DNA of 64,000 nucleotides from Bradyrhizobium neotropicale (GCF_001641695.1 NZ_LSEF01000073.1:19754-83753), one strand, 5' to 3'; positions 43,954 through 53,115 are shown, counted from the first letter of the stretch. Notes: generated by a model from the letters alone, not told the origin. Program-made: numbers and translations.

Positions 43954-44914
43954 GGCTTGCTCCCGTATCGACGCCCGGCTTGCCGCGCCGCTTGAACAGG
44001 CTGAGGATACCACCCGGCTGGAAGCGGGCGATCAGCACGATGATCGCGCCATAGACCACGAAGGTGAGCCCGGCGCCCTTGCCGCCGAGCCAGCTGTTGG
44101 AGATCTCCTCCAGCGGCACCAGGATCGCGGCACCGACCAAAGGGCCAAACAAAAGCCCCGCCCCGCCCAGCGCTGCCATGATCAGGATCTTCACCGAGAT
44201 CAGGATGCCGAGACCCGACTCGGGATCGACGAAGCCGAACATCATCGCATAGAGCGCGCCGGCGACGCTCGTCAGCGCCGCGCTCAGCATGAACGCATAG
44301 AGCTTCGTGCGGCTGGCGGGCGCACCGAGCGAACGCGCCGCGCGCTCGGAATCCTTGATCGCGCGCAGGTAAAATCCCATCCGGCTATTGGCCATCCACC
44401 AGGTGATGAGAAGCGTGATCGCGAGGATGACGAGGAAGAGATAGTAGTACGGCAGCGACGACAGGAACGAGAGATCGAAGATGTTGCGCGGCACGGTCGG
44501 ACCGGAGAGGCCTACGGCCGCACCGAGATAATCGGTGTTGGTGACGATCAGCCGCATCGTCTCGGCGACCGCGATCGTCGCCATGCTGAAATAATGGCCG
44601 GATAGCCGCAGCGTCGGCACGCCGACGATGGCCGCGAGAACCACCGCCAGCACGATGCCGCCGGGGATGCCGAACAGCGGCGACAGGCCGAACTTGGCGT
44701 AGGAGCCCATCGCGGCATAGGCGCCGCAGCCGAAGAACACGACATGACCGACCGAGACCTGGCCGGCATAGCCGCCGACGATGTTCCACGCAGAGGCTGC
44801 AATCGCATAGAGCAGCACTAGCGCGCCGAGGCGTTGCTGGAACGGCGAAGACAGAAGCAGCGGATAGGCAATCGCCACCGCTGCGACGACCGAGAGCCAG
44901 AGCAGGCGCCGCAT
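43943..44914 (-). CDS. livM: Branched-chain amino acid-type ABC transporter permease (LivM)
   Basis: A 323-residue permease with many helices; LivM landmarks are GYAGQVSVGHVVFFGCGAYAA and RAIKDSERAARSLG, and the C-terminal LFGPLVGAAILVPLEEI. A GTG at 44917 and an ATG at 44914 could both start it; the ATG overlaps the livH stop as TGATG. It pairs with LivH. Confidence 0.9.
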   Translation of the reverse strand: MRRLLWLSVVAAVAIAYPLLLSSPFQQRLGALVLLYAIAASAWNIVGGYAGQVSVGHVVFFGCGAYAAMGSYAKFGLSPLFGIPGGIVLAVVLAAIVGVPTLRLSGHYFSMATIAVAETMRLIVTNTDYLGAAVGLSGPTVPRNIFDLSFLSSLPYYYLFLVILAITLLITWWMANSRMGFYLRAIKDSERAARSLGAPASRTKLYAFMLSAALTSVAGALYAMMFGFVDPESGLGILISVKILIMAALGGAGLLFGPLVGAAILVPLEEISNSWLGGKGAGLTFVVYGAIIVLIARFQPGGILSLFKRRGKPGVDTGASHAP

Positions 44915-45777
44915 CACATCTTCCCCATCAAGCCTTGCGGCCGGAACCAGAGGAAGAACAGGAACAGGACATAGACGACGATGTCCTTGTAGACGGCGCC
45001 GATCAGATAGCCCGACAGCGACTCGATCACGCCGATCAGGAGCCCTGCGACGAGCGCGCCGGGCACGCTGCCGAAGCCGCCGAGCGACACCGTGACGAAG
45101 GCGACGATGGCGAGCGTCTCGCCGACCGTCGGCACGATGTAGAAGAAATTCGCGATCAGCGCGCCGGCAAGGCCCGTCGCGCCGGCCGCGATCGCCCAGG
45201 CAATCGCCTGCATCGTGTCGGGCCGGATGCCCATGAGCTGGGCCGCGGTCGCATCCTCCGCCACCGCCAGCATCTTCGAGCCCAGCGAGGTACGCGTCAG
45301 CAATAAATGCAGGCCGAACGTCACCAGCAGCGCGACGACGCCGGCCAGCAATCGCGAAGCCTCGATGCGCAGGCCCGCGAACGCATAAGTGCCGCCGACG
45401 ATGTCCTGCGGCATCGAGAGGAAGTTAGCGCCGAACCACCAGAACACCGAGTATCGCAAGAGCAGCGCGAGCCCGAACGTGCCGAGGATCTGCGCCAGCA
45501 TCGGCCCCTTCATGATGTCGCGGATCAGGGCGAAATAGACGACGACGCCGAGGGTCGCGAGCACCAGCGTTGCCAGCGGCGCGCCGAGGATCGGCCCTCC
45601 CCCCATCAAGGTGTACACGACATAGGCGACGTACATGCCGAGCATGACGAAATCGCCATGGGCGAAATTGACGATGTTCATCATGCCCCACACCAGGGTG
45701 AGGCCCGAGGAAAACAGGGCGTAGACGGCGCCAAGCAGCAGCCCGCCGACGATCACCTGCACGAGAACAAAGGACAT
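44914..45777 (-). CDS. livH: Branched-chain amino acid-type ABC transporter permease (LivH)
   Basis: A 287-residue permease. It opens with VLVQVIVGGLLLGAVYALFS and contains LTLVWGMMNIVNFAHGDFVMLG and VAEDATAAQLMGIRPD, typical of LivH. The start is ATG 45777; the longer frame runs back over the binding-protein hairpin. It overlaps livM by one to four bases. Confidence 0.92.
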   Translation of the reverse strand: MSFVLVQVIVGGLLLGAVYALFSSGLTLVWGMMNIVNFAHGDFVMLGMYVAYVVYTLMGGGPILGAPLATLVLATLGVVVYFALIRDIMKGPMLAQILGTFGLALLLRYSVFWWFGANFLSMPQDIVGGTYAFAGLRIEASRLLAGVVALLVTFGLHLLLTRTSLGSKMLAVAEDATAAQLMGIRPDTMQAIAWAIAAGATGLAGALIANFFYIVPTVGETLAIVAFVTVSLGGFGSVPGALVAGLLIGVIESLSGYLIGAVYKDIVVYVLFLFFLWFRPQGLMGKM

Positions 45778-45811
45778 CAGCCAGCGTTGCTCTGATCGAA
45801 TCCCAACAGGA

Positions 45812-45836
45812 AGGGCGGGACCGACGGCCCCGCCCT
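45812..45836 (-). repeat. Stem-loop after the liv binding-protein gene
   Basis: AGGGCGGG (45812-45819) and CCCGCCCT (45829-45836) form an 8-bp stem with a 9-base loop directly after the binding-protein stop codon. Like 15804-15831 it could stabilise the binding-protein message relative to the permease genes. Confidence 0.6.
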
Positions 45837-45842
45837 CAGAGA

Positions 45843-47096
45843 TCACCAGCCCTTGTAGGGCAGCATCGGCGCCTTCTCGGCACTGGCCTTCGGCCACACC
45901 GCGACGTAGTTCTCACCGTCCTGAAGCTGGATGATCAGACCCGAGGCGAGAACGTTCTGGCCCTTGTCGTCGAACTTCACGCCTTTGTAGCCCATCATGA
46001 GCTGCTCGGGCTTCAGATCGGTCGCCTTCAGCGCCGCCTGGATCTTTGCAGGCTCGGTCGAGCCGGCGCGGTCGATCGCGTCGGCCAGCACGAAGAACCC
46101 CTGCATCTGGCGGCCGACGGTGTCATCCATCTCCTCGCCGCTCTTCTTCTTGTACATGTCGGCGATGATGGCCGAGGGCGAGCCGGACGGCCCGACCGCC
46201 CAGGACGAGCGATTGAAGACGCCTTGAGAAATCTTGCCGACGGCCTTGATGAAGGACGGGTCGGAATAGCCGGCGTCGTCGGCGAGCAGCACCGGCGGCT
46301 TGTAGTCGAGCGACTGCATGGTCTTGGCGAACAGGATCGCATCCGACGTGTAGCTGATCATGATGATCACGTCGGGCTTCTTGTCCTTGAGCTGCAGCAC
46401 CTGCCCCTGCACGTCCGTTGCATTCACGGGATAGGCGACGTCGACCGCGATCGGCTGGCCCTTCTCCTTGAAGGCGGTGCTGATCGTGTTCGCGACCGAG
46501 GCGCCGTATTCGGTGTTGTCGTGGACCAGCGCGATCGCGTCGGTCTTGATACCCTGCGCCCTCAGGTCGGAGAGGAAGTCGACATAGATCTTGGCGAAGT
46601 CGGTGGCGATCGGCGTGGTGCGGAAAAACCATTTGAAGCCGCGCTCGGTGAGATTGGCGGCGACCGACTCCGAGTTCAGATAGGGAATGCCGTATTTCTC
46701 GGCGATCGCGCTCGAGGTCAGCGTGATGCCGGACTGATAGGCGCCGAACACGGCCGCGACCTTCTCTTCCGTGATCAGGCGCAACGCCTGGTTCTGTCCC
46801 GTGGCGGGGTTGCCCTGGTTGTCGGCGAACACGGCTTCGATCCTGGCGCCACCGAGGCCGGCAAGCCCGGCGTTCTTCGCCAGCGGCAGATTGCCGAGCT
46901 CGGGATGGGCGTTGTTGATGATGTCCATGGCGACCTCGATCGCCGCCTTGGCATGCGCCCCGATCGACGCGGTGCCGCCGGACATCGGCATGATCACGCC
47001 GATCTTGACGACCTTGTCCTCGGCCCGCGCGCCTGCCGCGAGCGCAAGGGACATCGCGGCCGCGCAAAGCAGCCCGGTGACGTGCTTCAATGTCAT
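45843..47096 (-). CDS. ABC transporter substrate-binding protein (LivK-like)
   Basis: A 417-residue periplasmic binding protein, type I fold. The signal peptide is LLCAAAMSLALAAGARA; the mature protein starts with EDKVVKIGVIMPMSGG. GGGAGGT seven bases before ATG 47096 fixes the start; the frame to 47273 is rejected. It is first in the liv operon, giving the order binding protein, permease, permease, ATPase, ATPase. The ligand may be an amino acid, amide or aromatic acid; rhizobia have many such paralogues, so the name does not imply leucine. Confidence 0.9.
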   Translation of the reverse strand: MTLKHVTGLLCAAAMSLALAAGARAEDKVVKIGVIMPMSGGTASIGAHAKAAIEVAMDIINNAHPELGNLPLAKNAGLAGLGGARIEAVFADNQGNPATGQNQALRLITEEKVAAVFGAYQSGITLTSSAIAEKYGIPYLNSESVAANLTERGFKWFFRTTPIATDFAKIYVDFLSDLRAQGIKTDAIALVHDNTEYGASVANTISTAFKEKGQPIAVDVAYPVNATDVQGQVLQLKDKKPDVIIMISYTSDAILFAKTMQSLDYKPPVLLADDAGYSDPSFIKAVGKISQGVFNRSSWAVGPSGSPSAIIADMYKKKSGEEMDDTVGRQMQGFFVLADAIDRAGSTEPAKIQAALKATDLKPEQLMMGYKGVKFDDKGQNVLASGLIIQLQDGENYVAVWPKASAEKAPMLPYKGW

Positions 47097-47337
47097 GAAA
47101 TCAGACCTCCCAAAGGGTTTCCCCAACCAAGGTTTTTTGAAAGCTCGGCGTTGCGCTGGCCCCCGTTTGATTATTCCTGGCAATGCGAGGATGGCATGCC
47201 GGTCAGGAGCCGGCAAGGTGAAACGGGCTGCCACGATGCTGCAGAGATGCAGCGGGAGCGCCGCATCGTTCATTGTGAGCGCGACAACCGGCGAGGTTGT
47301 CCATGTCTACAACGACGCCCGCTGGGTAGCCCGCTGC

Positions 47338-47456
47338 GTAGGGTGGGTTAGCTAGCGAAGCGTAACCCACCACTGTCTGTTTCCGCGGAAACAAAAGAGT
47401 GGGTTACGCCTAGCGGACTGCGCTTCGCGCAGCCGCAGGCGCTAACCCACCCTACG
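47338..47456. repeat. Dispersed palindromic repeat with GTAGGGTGGG ends
   Basis: GTAGGGTGGGTTAGC at the left and GCTAACCCACCCTAC at the right are perfect inverted ends, with GTAACCCACC and GGGTTAC blocks nested inside. Same family as 9821-9907. It lies before the liv operon and after the DUF1428 gene. Confidence 0.75.
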
Positions 47457-47480
47457 AAACACGTCTACGGTTCCCACGCG

Positions 47481-47843
47481 TCAGCCCGTGGCGTCGCGCG
47501 CCTGGAGCAGCGTTTCGAAACCGCCATAGATCATCCGCTTGCCGTCGAACGGCATGTCGCCGGCCTTGAGTCGCGGGTCGGCCATCACCTGCTTGTTGAC
47601 GGCATCGCGATGCTGGCGGTCGCGGTAGACGATCCAGGAGAACACCACGACCTCGTCCTCCTTCGCCATCACCGCGCGCGGAAAGGAGGTCAGCTCGCCA
47701 TAGGGGACGTCGTCGCCGATGCACTCGACGTAATTGAGCGCGCCGTATTCCATCCAGACAGCGCAGGCCGTTCGCGCCAGCGCCTTGTAGGCCTCGATCT
47801 TGTCCTTCGGCACGGCCAGCACGAAACCATCGACATAAGGCAT
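47481..47843 (-). CDS. DUF1428 domain-containing protein (YbaA-like)
   Basis: A 120-residue alpha/beta protein of the dimeric ferredoxin-like DUF1428 family. It opens with MPYVDGFVLAVPKDKIEAY and contains VVFSWIVYRDRQHRD and KRMIYGGFETLL. The start is ATG 47843; the frame to 47930 is rejected. Function is unknown for the family. It is the last host-type gene before the integrated element. Confidence 0.85.
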   Translation of the reverse strand: MPYVDGFVLAVPKDKIEAYKALARTACAVWMEYGALNYVECIGDDVPYGELTSFPRAVMAKEDEVVVFSWIVYRDRQHRDAVNKQVMADPRLKAGDMPFDGKRMIYGGFETLLQARDATG

Positions 47844-48155
47844 CTCGGATCTCCTTGGGTGACGTTGAGCCCCAAGGACGATGCAGCGGGTGGTGATCCG
47901 ACGCCCGCCGACCGTTTCGAGATGAGGCAAACCGTCGCGAGCCCCAGTCGGGGCGAGTCGGCGGCGTGAATGATCGATGCGCAGGAGCTTGTCGGGAGGC
48001 GCCTTCTCTTCAGAGGCGCGGCTGGCTGGGGAACCTGGAAGAAATTCTGATCTTCCTAAATATCTGACGCTCCATAGCTTTTTGTTTTTGCTGTCTAAAA
48101 CGAGCGCATGTGATACGACGGGGTGTTACGACTCGGCCGCCCCGGAGATTCTCAC
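47844..48155. other. Junction region between host chromosome and integrated element
   Basis: No gene is seen in these 312 bp. A short hairpin, GCGCCT (about 47999) with AGGCGC, occurs, followed by an AT-rich stretch (48045-48105) unlike the host. The integrase start follows, so an attachment site is probably here, but I find no tRNA gene and cannot define its core because the other end lies outside the window. Confidence 0.4.
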
Positions 48156-49907
48156 ATGAGCGTTTCGACCAACGTCGTCCGTCGCCCTGGAAGCCGAAAT
48201 TATTACGTCCGGTTGGCGGTGCCGCGCGATCTCCAGGTGCGCATGGGCAAGCCTGGGAAGCCCCGCAAAGAGCTTTGGAAGAGCCTGAACACGTCAGACG
48301 CGCGTGAGGCTAGGCAGTTGTCCAGGCCGATCCTGGACGAATGGGAGCGCATGTTTGCGGAGCTGCGCCGGCCGAAGCAGTTGACCGAGGCGGAGCTGCA
48401 AGACGCGATCTGGCGCCGCTACCTGGAGCTGATCACGACCGATGAGAAGTTCCGGCAGTCCCTGCCCACCAATGACGACCTGGACGCGATCTGGAAATAC
48501 CTGGAGGTCGAGTTCGGCGAGCAGAGCATATCGGCCTACCGCATCTATGAAGAGCTGCGCGACCGGTTCGACAACAACCAGCGTGAGCGTGCCGCCCGCC
48601 TCGCGCAGATGAAGGCAGAGGCCGCGCGCGGCGAGACCAAGCTGATCGCCGACGTGGTCGAGCAGGTCATCGAGGCTCGCCGGCTGGGCGTGGATCCAGG
48701 AACGCCAGAATATCGCAAGCTCGCCCATGGGCTCCAGCGTGCAGAGCTGGAAGGCCTGGGGCGCACCGTCGAGCGCGACCAGGGCGACTTCTCCGGCGCG
48801 CCGAAAGACAAGATGGTGCAACAGCCCACCGTGTTCGATCCGCCCAAAGGTGAGCAGATCCTGGAGCTGTTCGACCGCTACGCGCGGGAGAAGCCGGGCC
48901 GGGTGTCGGCGGACACGTGGCAGTCCAATCGCAAGGTCGTGGCGCTCTTTGACGACTTCGTTGGGGGCAAGGCGCACATATCCGCCTTCAACCGAAAGAA
49001 CGTCCGGGAGTGGAAGGACAAGCTGTTCGAATGGCCGGTGAAGGCGATCGAGGCGCGCGAGTTTCGTGGGCTGTCGTTCCTGGACGTGATCCAGCGTAAC
49101 AAGGTCGTCGGAAAGCCGGTAATCCAGCACAAGACGATCAACCGCTATCTGGCCGCTCTGGGCGGCTTCTGTAACTGGTTGCTCGCCAATGACTTCATCC
49201 GCGAGGACGTCATGGTCGGCATGTATCTGGAGGTCGACCGCAAGAAAAAGACGGTGCTGCCATACACGGAGACGCAACTGCAAACGATCTTCCGTTCGGC
49301 GCTCTTCCATCGATGTGGTGGCGACAAGCTGGAGCATCAGGCCGGCGACGTCGAGGTTCGGGACTGGCGCTACTGGATCCCGCTAATCGCGATCTACTCG
49401 GGCGCACGGCTCGGTGAGATTTGTCAGTTGATGGTTGCCGACGTTCGCCAACTGCATTCGACGTGGATCCTTCACATCACCGAGGAGGGCGCCGGAGGGA
49501 AGTCGACCAAGACGGAAGGATCGATGCGCGTGGTGCCGGTGCATTCACGGCTGATCGAGCTGGGCTTCCTCAAATTCCACGCTCGCATGAAGGCGTTCGG
49601 GGACAGGCTCTTTCCGGAGATCAAGGCCGACGCGCGAGGCTATATCAGCGGCAAGCCCTCGACATTCTTCAATGACTACTTCCGGACCATCGGTGTGAAG
49701 GCAGACCGATCGAACAACTTCCATTCGTTCCGCCACAACGTCGCCGACGCCTTCCGCGCTGCCGGTTATCTCGACGAGACTTTCGGCCCGCTCTTGGGGC
49801 ATACCAAAAGCACCACAACACAGAAGTATGGCGTGCTGCCGGAAGGTCCGCTGCGGGATCGCGTGACGATGATCGAGGCGATAGAATACCCTAGTCTCTC
49901 TCTTTGA
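48156..49907 (+). CDS. Tyrosine-type site-specific integrase
   Basis: A 583-residue tyrosine recombinase of the long type found on alphaproteobacterial islands. The catalytic set is R418 (SGARLGEICQ), H523 and R526 (HSFRHNV), H549 (LLGHTKSTTT) and nucleophile Y558 (QKYGV). The N-terminal half (about 1-240) contains a DUF6538-like RPGSRNYYVRLAVPRDL region and helical material, then a core-binding domain. CGGAGA nine bases before ATG 48156 supports the start. It integrates the element and points into it. Its 3-prime end overlaps the next convergent gene by 17 bp. Confidence 0.92.
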   Translation: MSVSTNVVRRPGSRNYYVRLAVPRDLQVRMGKPGKPRKELWKSLNTSDAREARQLSRPILDEWERMFAELRRPKQLTEAELQDAIWRRYLELITTDEKFRQSLPTNDDLDAIWKYLEVEFGEQSISAYRIYEELRDRFDNNQRERAARLAQMKAEAARGETKLIADVVEQVIEARRLGVDPGTPEYRKLAHGLQRAELEGLGRTVERDQGDFSGAPKDKMVQQPTVFDPPKGEQILELFDRYAREKPGRVSADTWQSNRKVVALFDDFVGGKAHISAFNRKNVREWKDKLFEWPVKAIEAREFRGLSFLDVIQRNKVVGKPVIQHKTINRYLAALGGFCNWLLANDFIREDVMVGMYLEVDRKKKTVLPYTETQLQTIFRSALFHRCGGDKLEHQAGDVEVRDWRYWIPLIAIYSGARLGEICQLMVADVRQLHSTWILHITEEGAGGKSTKTEGSMRVVPVHSRLIELGFLKFHARMKAFGDRLFPEIKADARGYISGKPSTFFNDYFRTIGVKADRSNNFHSFRHNVADAFRAAGYLDETFGPLLGHTKSTTTQKYGVLPEGPLRDRVTMIEAIEYPSLSL

Positions 49908-50610
49908 CCATAAGCGGATACTTCTGTTGGAAGCTCAGATCAAACTCCCGCACGCGACCCAAGACGGGTGGATTGAACCCTAGCCGTTGAGGATCCTCCA
50001 ATTGTTGGTCTGCTGCATTGGCCAAAATTTTGATGTGGTCCGTCCGGATGGAGGGAGACCATTCCGAGTAGAACCCAGAAACTCCGGTCAAGCGCAAGCC
50101 TGCGCTCGTCGGCCTGGGAAATTTCACGAAGCCCATTAGGTGCTCAAACTTCGGAGGCGATAAGTGGATGTAAGCTTGGATTGAATCTTCCTGCTTCTGA
50201 CTTTCAAAATCCCATTCAGTTTCGTAGCCGATCGAACCCCACAGGCGACACTCATCCTGGTCATTGGCCGACTTGTAAATAAACAGCCCAAAATCGGTTA
50301 TCCTACGCTGTGTGCCGAACATAGAGTAGGTGCCGGACTGTCTCGCTTCAATCGAGGGGCGCAACCGGCCGAAAATGTGCTCGGAAACTTCGGCTTTGGT
50401 GCCGCTCCCATCCCGGTCATCTGTGCTCATGCGGAGATTGCATGATGGGATCAATTCGACGACTTCAAAATACAAGCTGTATCCCCAAGGGACCTGATCG
50501 CGCCCGATCTGCCTGCCCTTGGCGTCGAATTCTTTGATCGACCATTCATAAAGATTTTTGTGCTCGCGCTCGGTGCTCAGCACGACGCGATTGTCAACGC
50601 AGTAATTCAT
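49891..50610 (-). CDS. Hypothetical cargo protein
   Basis: A 239-residue soluble-looking protein that I do not recognise. It reads like a beta-rich globular protein (WGYSLYFEVVELIPS, DFGLFIYKSANDQ, AYIHLSPPKFEHLM). ATG 50610 has AGGGGG directly upstream. It is convergent with the integrase and overlaps it by 17 bp. No signal peptide or membrane segment. A role in the element or in host fitness cannot be stated. Confidence 0.7.
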   Translation of the reverse strand: MNYCVDNRVVLSTEREHKNLYEWSIKEFDAKGRQIGRDQVPWGYSLYFEVVELIPSCNLRMSTDDRDGSGTKAEVSEHIFGRLRPSIEARQSGTYSMFGTQRRITDFGLFIYKSANDQDECRLWGSIGYETEWDFESQKQEDSIQAYIHLSPPKFEHLMGFVKFPRPTSAGLRLTGVSGFYSEWSPSIRTDHIKILANAADQQLEDPQRLGFNPPVLGRVREFDLSFQQKYPLMVKERD

Positions 50611-50740
50611 GCCCCCTCCCGGCTTCCTCGCGCAATCTAAACGAGAGGAAAGCTCCCGGGCAAGAGCACTGGCCCGCAACGCAGAAGGGCGCGGTGTGAT
50701 CCGCGCCCTTTGAGTTAGATGGTGGTCCGGTTGGAGGGCC

Positions 50741-50950
50741 TTACTCTCCGAAGTCGAAGATCTTCTCTTCCGTCAGCCGGATATAGTTCTTGAACTCCGT
50801 TTCGTTGTCGATTGCCGCCGCCGTCATGACGTGGGCAATAGCGCCGACACATGAATTCCGATCGGCGCGGCCGGCCTTGTATGCATCCAGCACGGTCTCC
50901 AAAAATTGGTCGAGCGAGGCGTGGTCGGTTTTGGTTGGTTCAAAGGACAT
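50741..50950 (-). CDS. Small hypothetical protein
   Basis: A 69-residue, probably helical protein (SLDQFLETVLDAYKAGRAD then AIAHVMTAAAIDN). GGAGA about ten bases before ATG 50950 serves as ribosome site; an ATG at 50965 with its own GGGAG is an alternative. Unknown family; located in the cargo part of the element. Confidence 0.55.
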   Translation of the reverse strand: MSFEPTKTDHASLDQFLETVLDAYKAGRADRNSCVGAIAHVMTAAAIDNETEFKNYIRLTEEKIFDFGE

Positions 50951-51128
50951 TCTGGTCGTCTCCATGTCTCCCGGGGAAACGAAACCCCTCCCGGCGGAGA
51001 CAACCGAGAGGGGCGTTGCGTTGCGTCGTGCTGCGGAGCGTGGCCTTGCGGCGCGGCGCGCTGCGGCGCGATGATTTGCGCTATAGCGATCGAGCCTCCG
51101 ATCGCCGGTCACGAAAAGTTACAGCGCC

Positions 51129-51356
51129 TCAGTGCAGGCGCATGCTGCCCAGGCCGGCGAGCCCCTGGTCAATCTCCGACGGATGGGCTGGATCGCGATC
51201 GGCGCTTGATGCCGGGTAGATGTCGGCCGCGCACAACGCGACCTGGACGCGGTGCTCGACGAAGGCGCGACCCATCACGACATAGCGGTCGGTGCCCGCC
51301 TGCATGTCAGTCAGGGTCTCCACGAGTTTAAAGTAGCGGCAGTCGGAGATCGTCAT
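51129..51356 (-). CDS. Small hypothetical protein
   Basis: A 75-residue protein (CRYFKLVETLTDMQAGTDRY then GRAFVEHRVQVALCAADIY). No recognised motif and only a weak ribosome site before ATG 51356. It lies between two other unknown genes of the element. Confidence 0.45.
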   Translation of the reverse strand: MTISDCRYFKLVETLTDMQAGTDRYVVMGRAFVEHRVQVALCAADIYPASSADRDPAHPSEIDQGLAGLGSMRLH

Positions 51357-51540
51357 TGGTCAGCCCCGTGTTGGTGATGCACGGGAATCCAGATGCGCGA
51401 TTTGTGAGTCGCCGGCAAGACATCGAAATTCGTCAAAAACGAAAAGTAAGTTATTGCTGACACAACCGAGTGAATCGTATCAATTGGTTGATGGACTGAT
51501 ATTTATTTTGCGGTCAACGCCCGCTTACAACGAGTTCTTG

Positions 51541-52149
51541 ATGACAGAACCGGTAACCGCTGCGACAGTTTGGAGCATACCCCTCCCGCAGATTGTGGGA
51601 TTTGCTGTCACCATTCTTGCTTCATTCTTATCTGCCCGTTGGGGAACGGCCGAGACTCGAAAGCAATTCCAAAAGAAGACGGAGGACGATGAGCGAGCCG
51701 CCGCTGCGGAGTTGGTGCCACTACTCCTAAAATTTGCTCTCGACTGCGATAAGAAGAAGATAGATCTATCCCTTTACATATCGAGTGACGGGCATGCAGG
51801 CGCTGACGAAACTGTCCATGGCATCGACTTCCCGTCAGCAATCCACTCCGCCGCTGCGCGCCTGGGCCCCCGTATTACGGAGCGAGCGATCAAGCTAGAG
51901 GTAACTAAGACTAGAGCCGAACGTTACGTTGCCGACGCTAGCGACTTTGTCGAGAACTACGAACTCGACCAAAAGATACTTAGCTTCCTTGCGCTCCTTT
52001 CTCTTCGGGCGCGCCACCTTTGCGATATGGCTGCCGAAAAAGTTGGGCTCGCCATGCGCCATCCCGAAGATGATATGGATCGCCTGCTAAAGGAATCGAT
52101 GCATCACATGCACGAGATCGACTCGGGCTCGGAAGCGAATTGGTATTGA
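51541..52149 (+). CDS. Hypothetical membrane-anchored helical protein
   Basis: A 202-residue protein with one N-terminal hydrophobic helix (PLPQIVGFAVTILASFLSARWG) and a long cytoplasmic helical part with charged stretches (ETRKQFQKKTEDDERAAAAE). The DNA is less GC-rich than the host genes, with AT-ending codons, suggesting foreign origin. ATG 51541 is chosen; a frame to 51454 is possible. It is the only plus-strand cargo gene. Single-helix proteins in prophage cargo can be exclusion or abortive-infection factors, but nothing here proves that. Confidence 0.6.
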   Translation: MTEPVTAATVWSIPLPQIVGFAVTILASFLSARWGTAETRKQFQKKTEDDERAAAAELVPLLLKFALDCDKKKIDLSLYISSDGHAGADETVHGIDFPSAIHSAAARLGPRITERAIKLEVTKTRAERYVADASDFVENYELDQKILSFLALLSLRARHLCDMAAEKVGLAMRHPEDDMDRLLKESMHHMHEIDSGSEANWY

Positions 52150-52199
52150 GATCACGAACAGCATAGCCCTGGGTCGGAACGCCTCGGTCAGGCCGATGG

Positions 52200-52524
52200 C
52201 CGATGGTGAGCCGCCGGAGGCGGCGAGCATGGCCGGAAGGGTCTCAGTCAGGCCGGAGGGCTTCCATCACCGGGAAGTCCTCTTCATAGCCGGAAGCATC
52301 CATCTCCGGAGATGGTTCAAGAGCGAGCCGCCGAAGGCGGCCGGCGCCGAAGGCGCCTCTTGGAGCGAAGCGACCGAGCGGAGCGAGGGAGACCGCGAGT
52401 TTCGCTGTCACGCTTCCTAGAGGGCTAACGCCCTCGCTTTCCTAAACCACCAAACTACTAGCTACTTCTAGGAAGCGTGACAGGCCGGCTCTTCAAAAAC
52501 CCCTTGTTTTGTAGGGTTTTTGAA
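52200..52524. repeat. Cluster of short palindromes and a 17-bp inverted repeat
   Basis: Repeated small hairpins: GCCGCCGGAGGCGGC (52210-52224), CCATCTCCGGAGATGG (52300-52315), GCCGCCGAAGGCGGC (52327-52341) and GGCGCCGAAGGCGCC (52343-52357). A 17-bp perfect inverted repeat follows (CTGTCACGCTTCCTAGA at 52405-52421, its complement at 52467-52483) enclosing GAGGGC-TAAC-GCCCTC, then TTCAAAAACCC (52492-52502) with GGGTTTTTGAA (52514-52524). No credible gene overlaps it. Confidence 0.7.
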
Positions 52525-52526
52525 AA

Positions 52527-52586
52527 CAGGGTGGATCAGAACGGTTTGAATCTGTTCCACCCTGCCCCAAAATCTGTTCCACCCTG
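52527..52586. repeat. Iteron-like repeats CAGGGTGGAWCAGA
   Basis: Three copies: one on the plus strand (52527-52540) and two on the minus strand (52551-52564 and 52573-52586), the last two in a 22-bp period. They lie directly after the palindrome cluster. Short tandem and inverted copies of this kind often bind a replication or control protein. Confidence 0.65.
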
Positions 52587-52646
52587 CCTCCACAAGCCAT
52601 TGATAACACGCCTCTTTTTTAGCAGCGTGACAGCGAATATAGCGCG

Positions 52647-53090
52647 CTACAGGTTGTGCCAAGGTCCGCCATCAGCCTCAAGGGAGGCGGCGATTTGGCG
52701 GAACTGCCAAGCCTTCTTTCGGGTGAACCCATCCCCCAGGTGTCTCGCGAGATCGGCGTCGGACATCGCGCCGTAATGGCCGATCAAGATCCGTGACAGA
52801 TAACGGAAGCCCGCAAGCTCGCTCTCGCGTCCGCGCAATTGCTCGAGCTGTTTGTCACCGCGCGGCTTGGCCGTCGCCTTCCGCAGTGTGCTCGCGAGCT
52901 TCGCGATACTCGTTTCCCTGGGACGCGCGCGATGCATGCGCTGCCGGTTGCGGGCGCGGCGCCGTTTCTTCTCCGCAGCGTTGTTGCGGATCATCTCGGC
53001 ATAGTTGGGTAGCGACGGCGCAGCTAAATTTTCTTTGAAATTGAGCGCGAGAACCTGAGCGGGAGTGCTATAATCAGATTGTTCAGACAT
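52647..53090 (-). CDS. Hypothetical basic phage protein with possible helix-turn-helix
   Basis: A 147-residue basic protein. An arginine-rich stretch (KKRRRARNRQRMHRARPRE, about residues 40-60) is followed by a helical C-terminal part (MSDADLARHLGDGFTRKKAWQFRQIAASLE) that could be helix-turn-helix. Start ATG 53090. It is next to the iteron-like repeats, so DNA binding there is conceivable. No family recognised. Confidence 0.6.
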   Translation of the reverse strand: MSEQSDYSTPAQVLALNFKENLAAPSLPNYAEMIRNNAAEKKRRRARNRQRMHRARPRETSIAKLASTLRKATAKPRGDKQLEQLRGRESELAGFRYLSRILIGHYGAMSDADLARHLGDGFTRKKAWQFRQIAASLEADGGPWHNL

Positions 53091-53115
53091 GAGCTTGGAA
53101 CCTTCGGTCTGGACC

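Noticed and set aside
47844..48155. A tRNA gene as integration site
   Set aside because: No cloverleaf or T-arm GTTCRANNC sequence is visible; the attachment site remains undefined.
52196..52420. A 74-codon open frame in the palindrome cluster
   Set aside because: Its sequence is made of the hairpin repeats, has no ribosome site and no plausible protein composition.
52468..52662. A 64-codon open frame on the minus strand across the iteron-like repeats
   Set aside because: It consists mainly of the repeats and inverted repeat, and no ribosome site is seen; non-coding control DNA is more likely.
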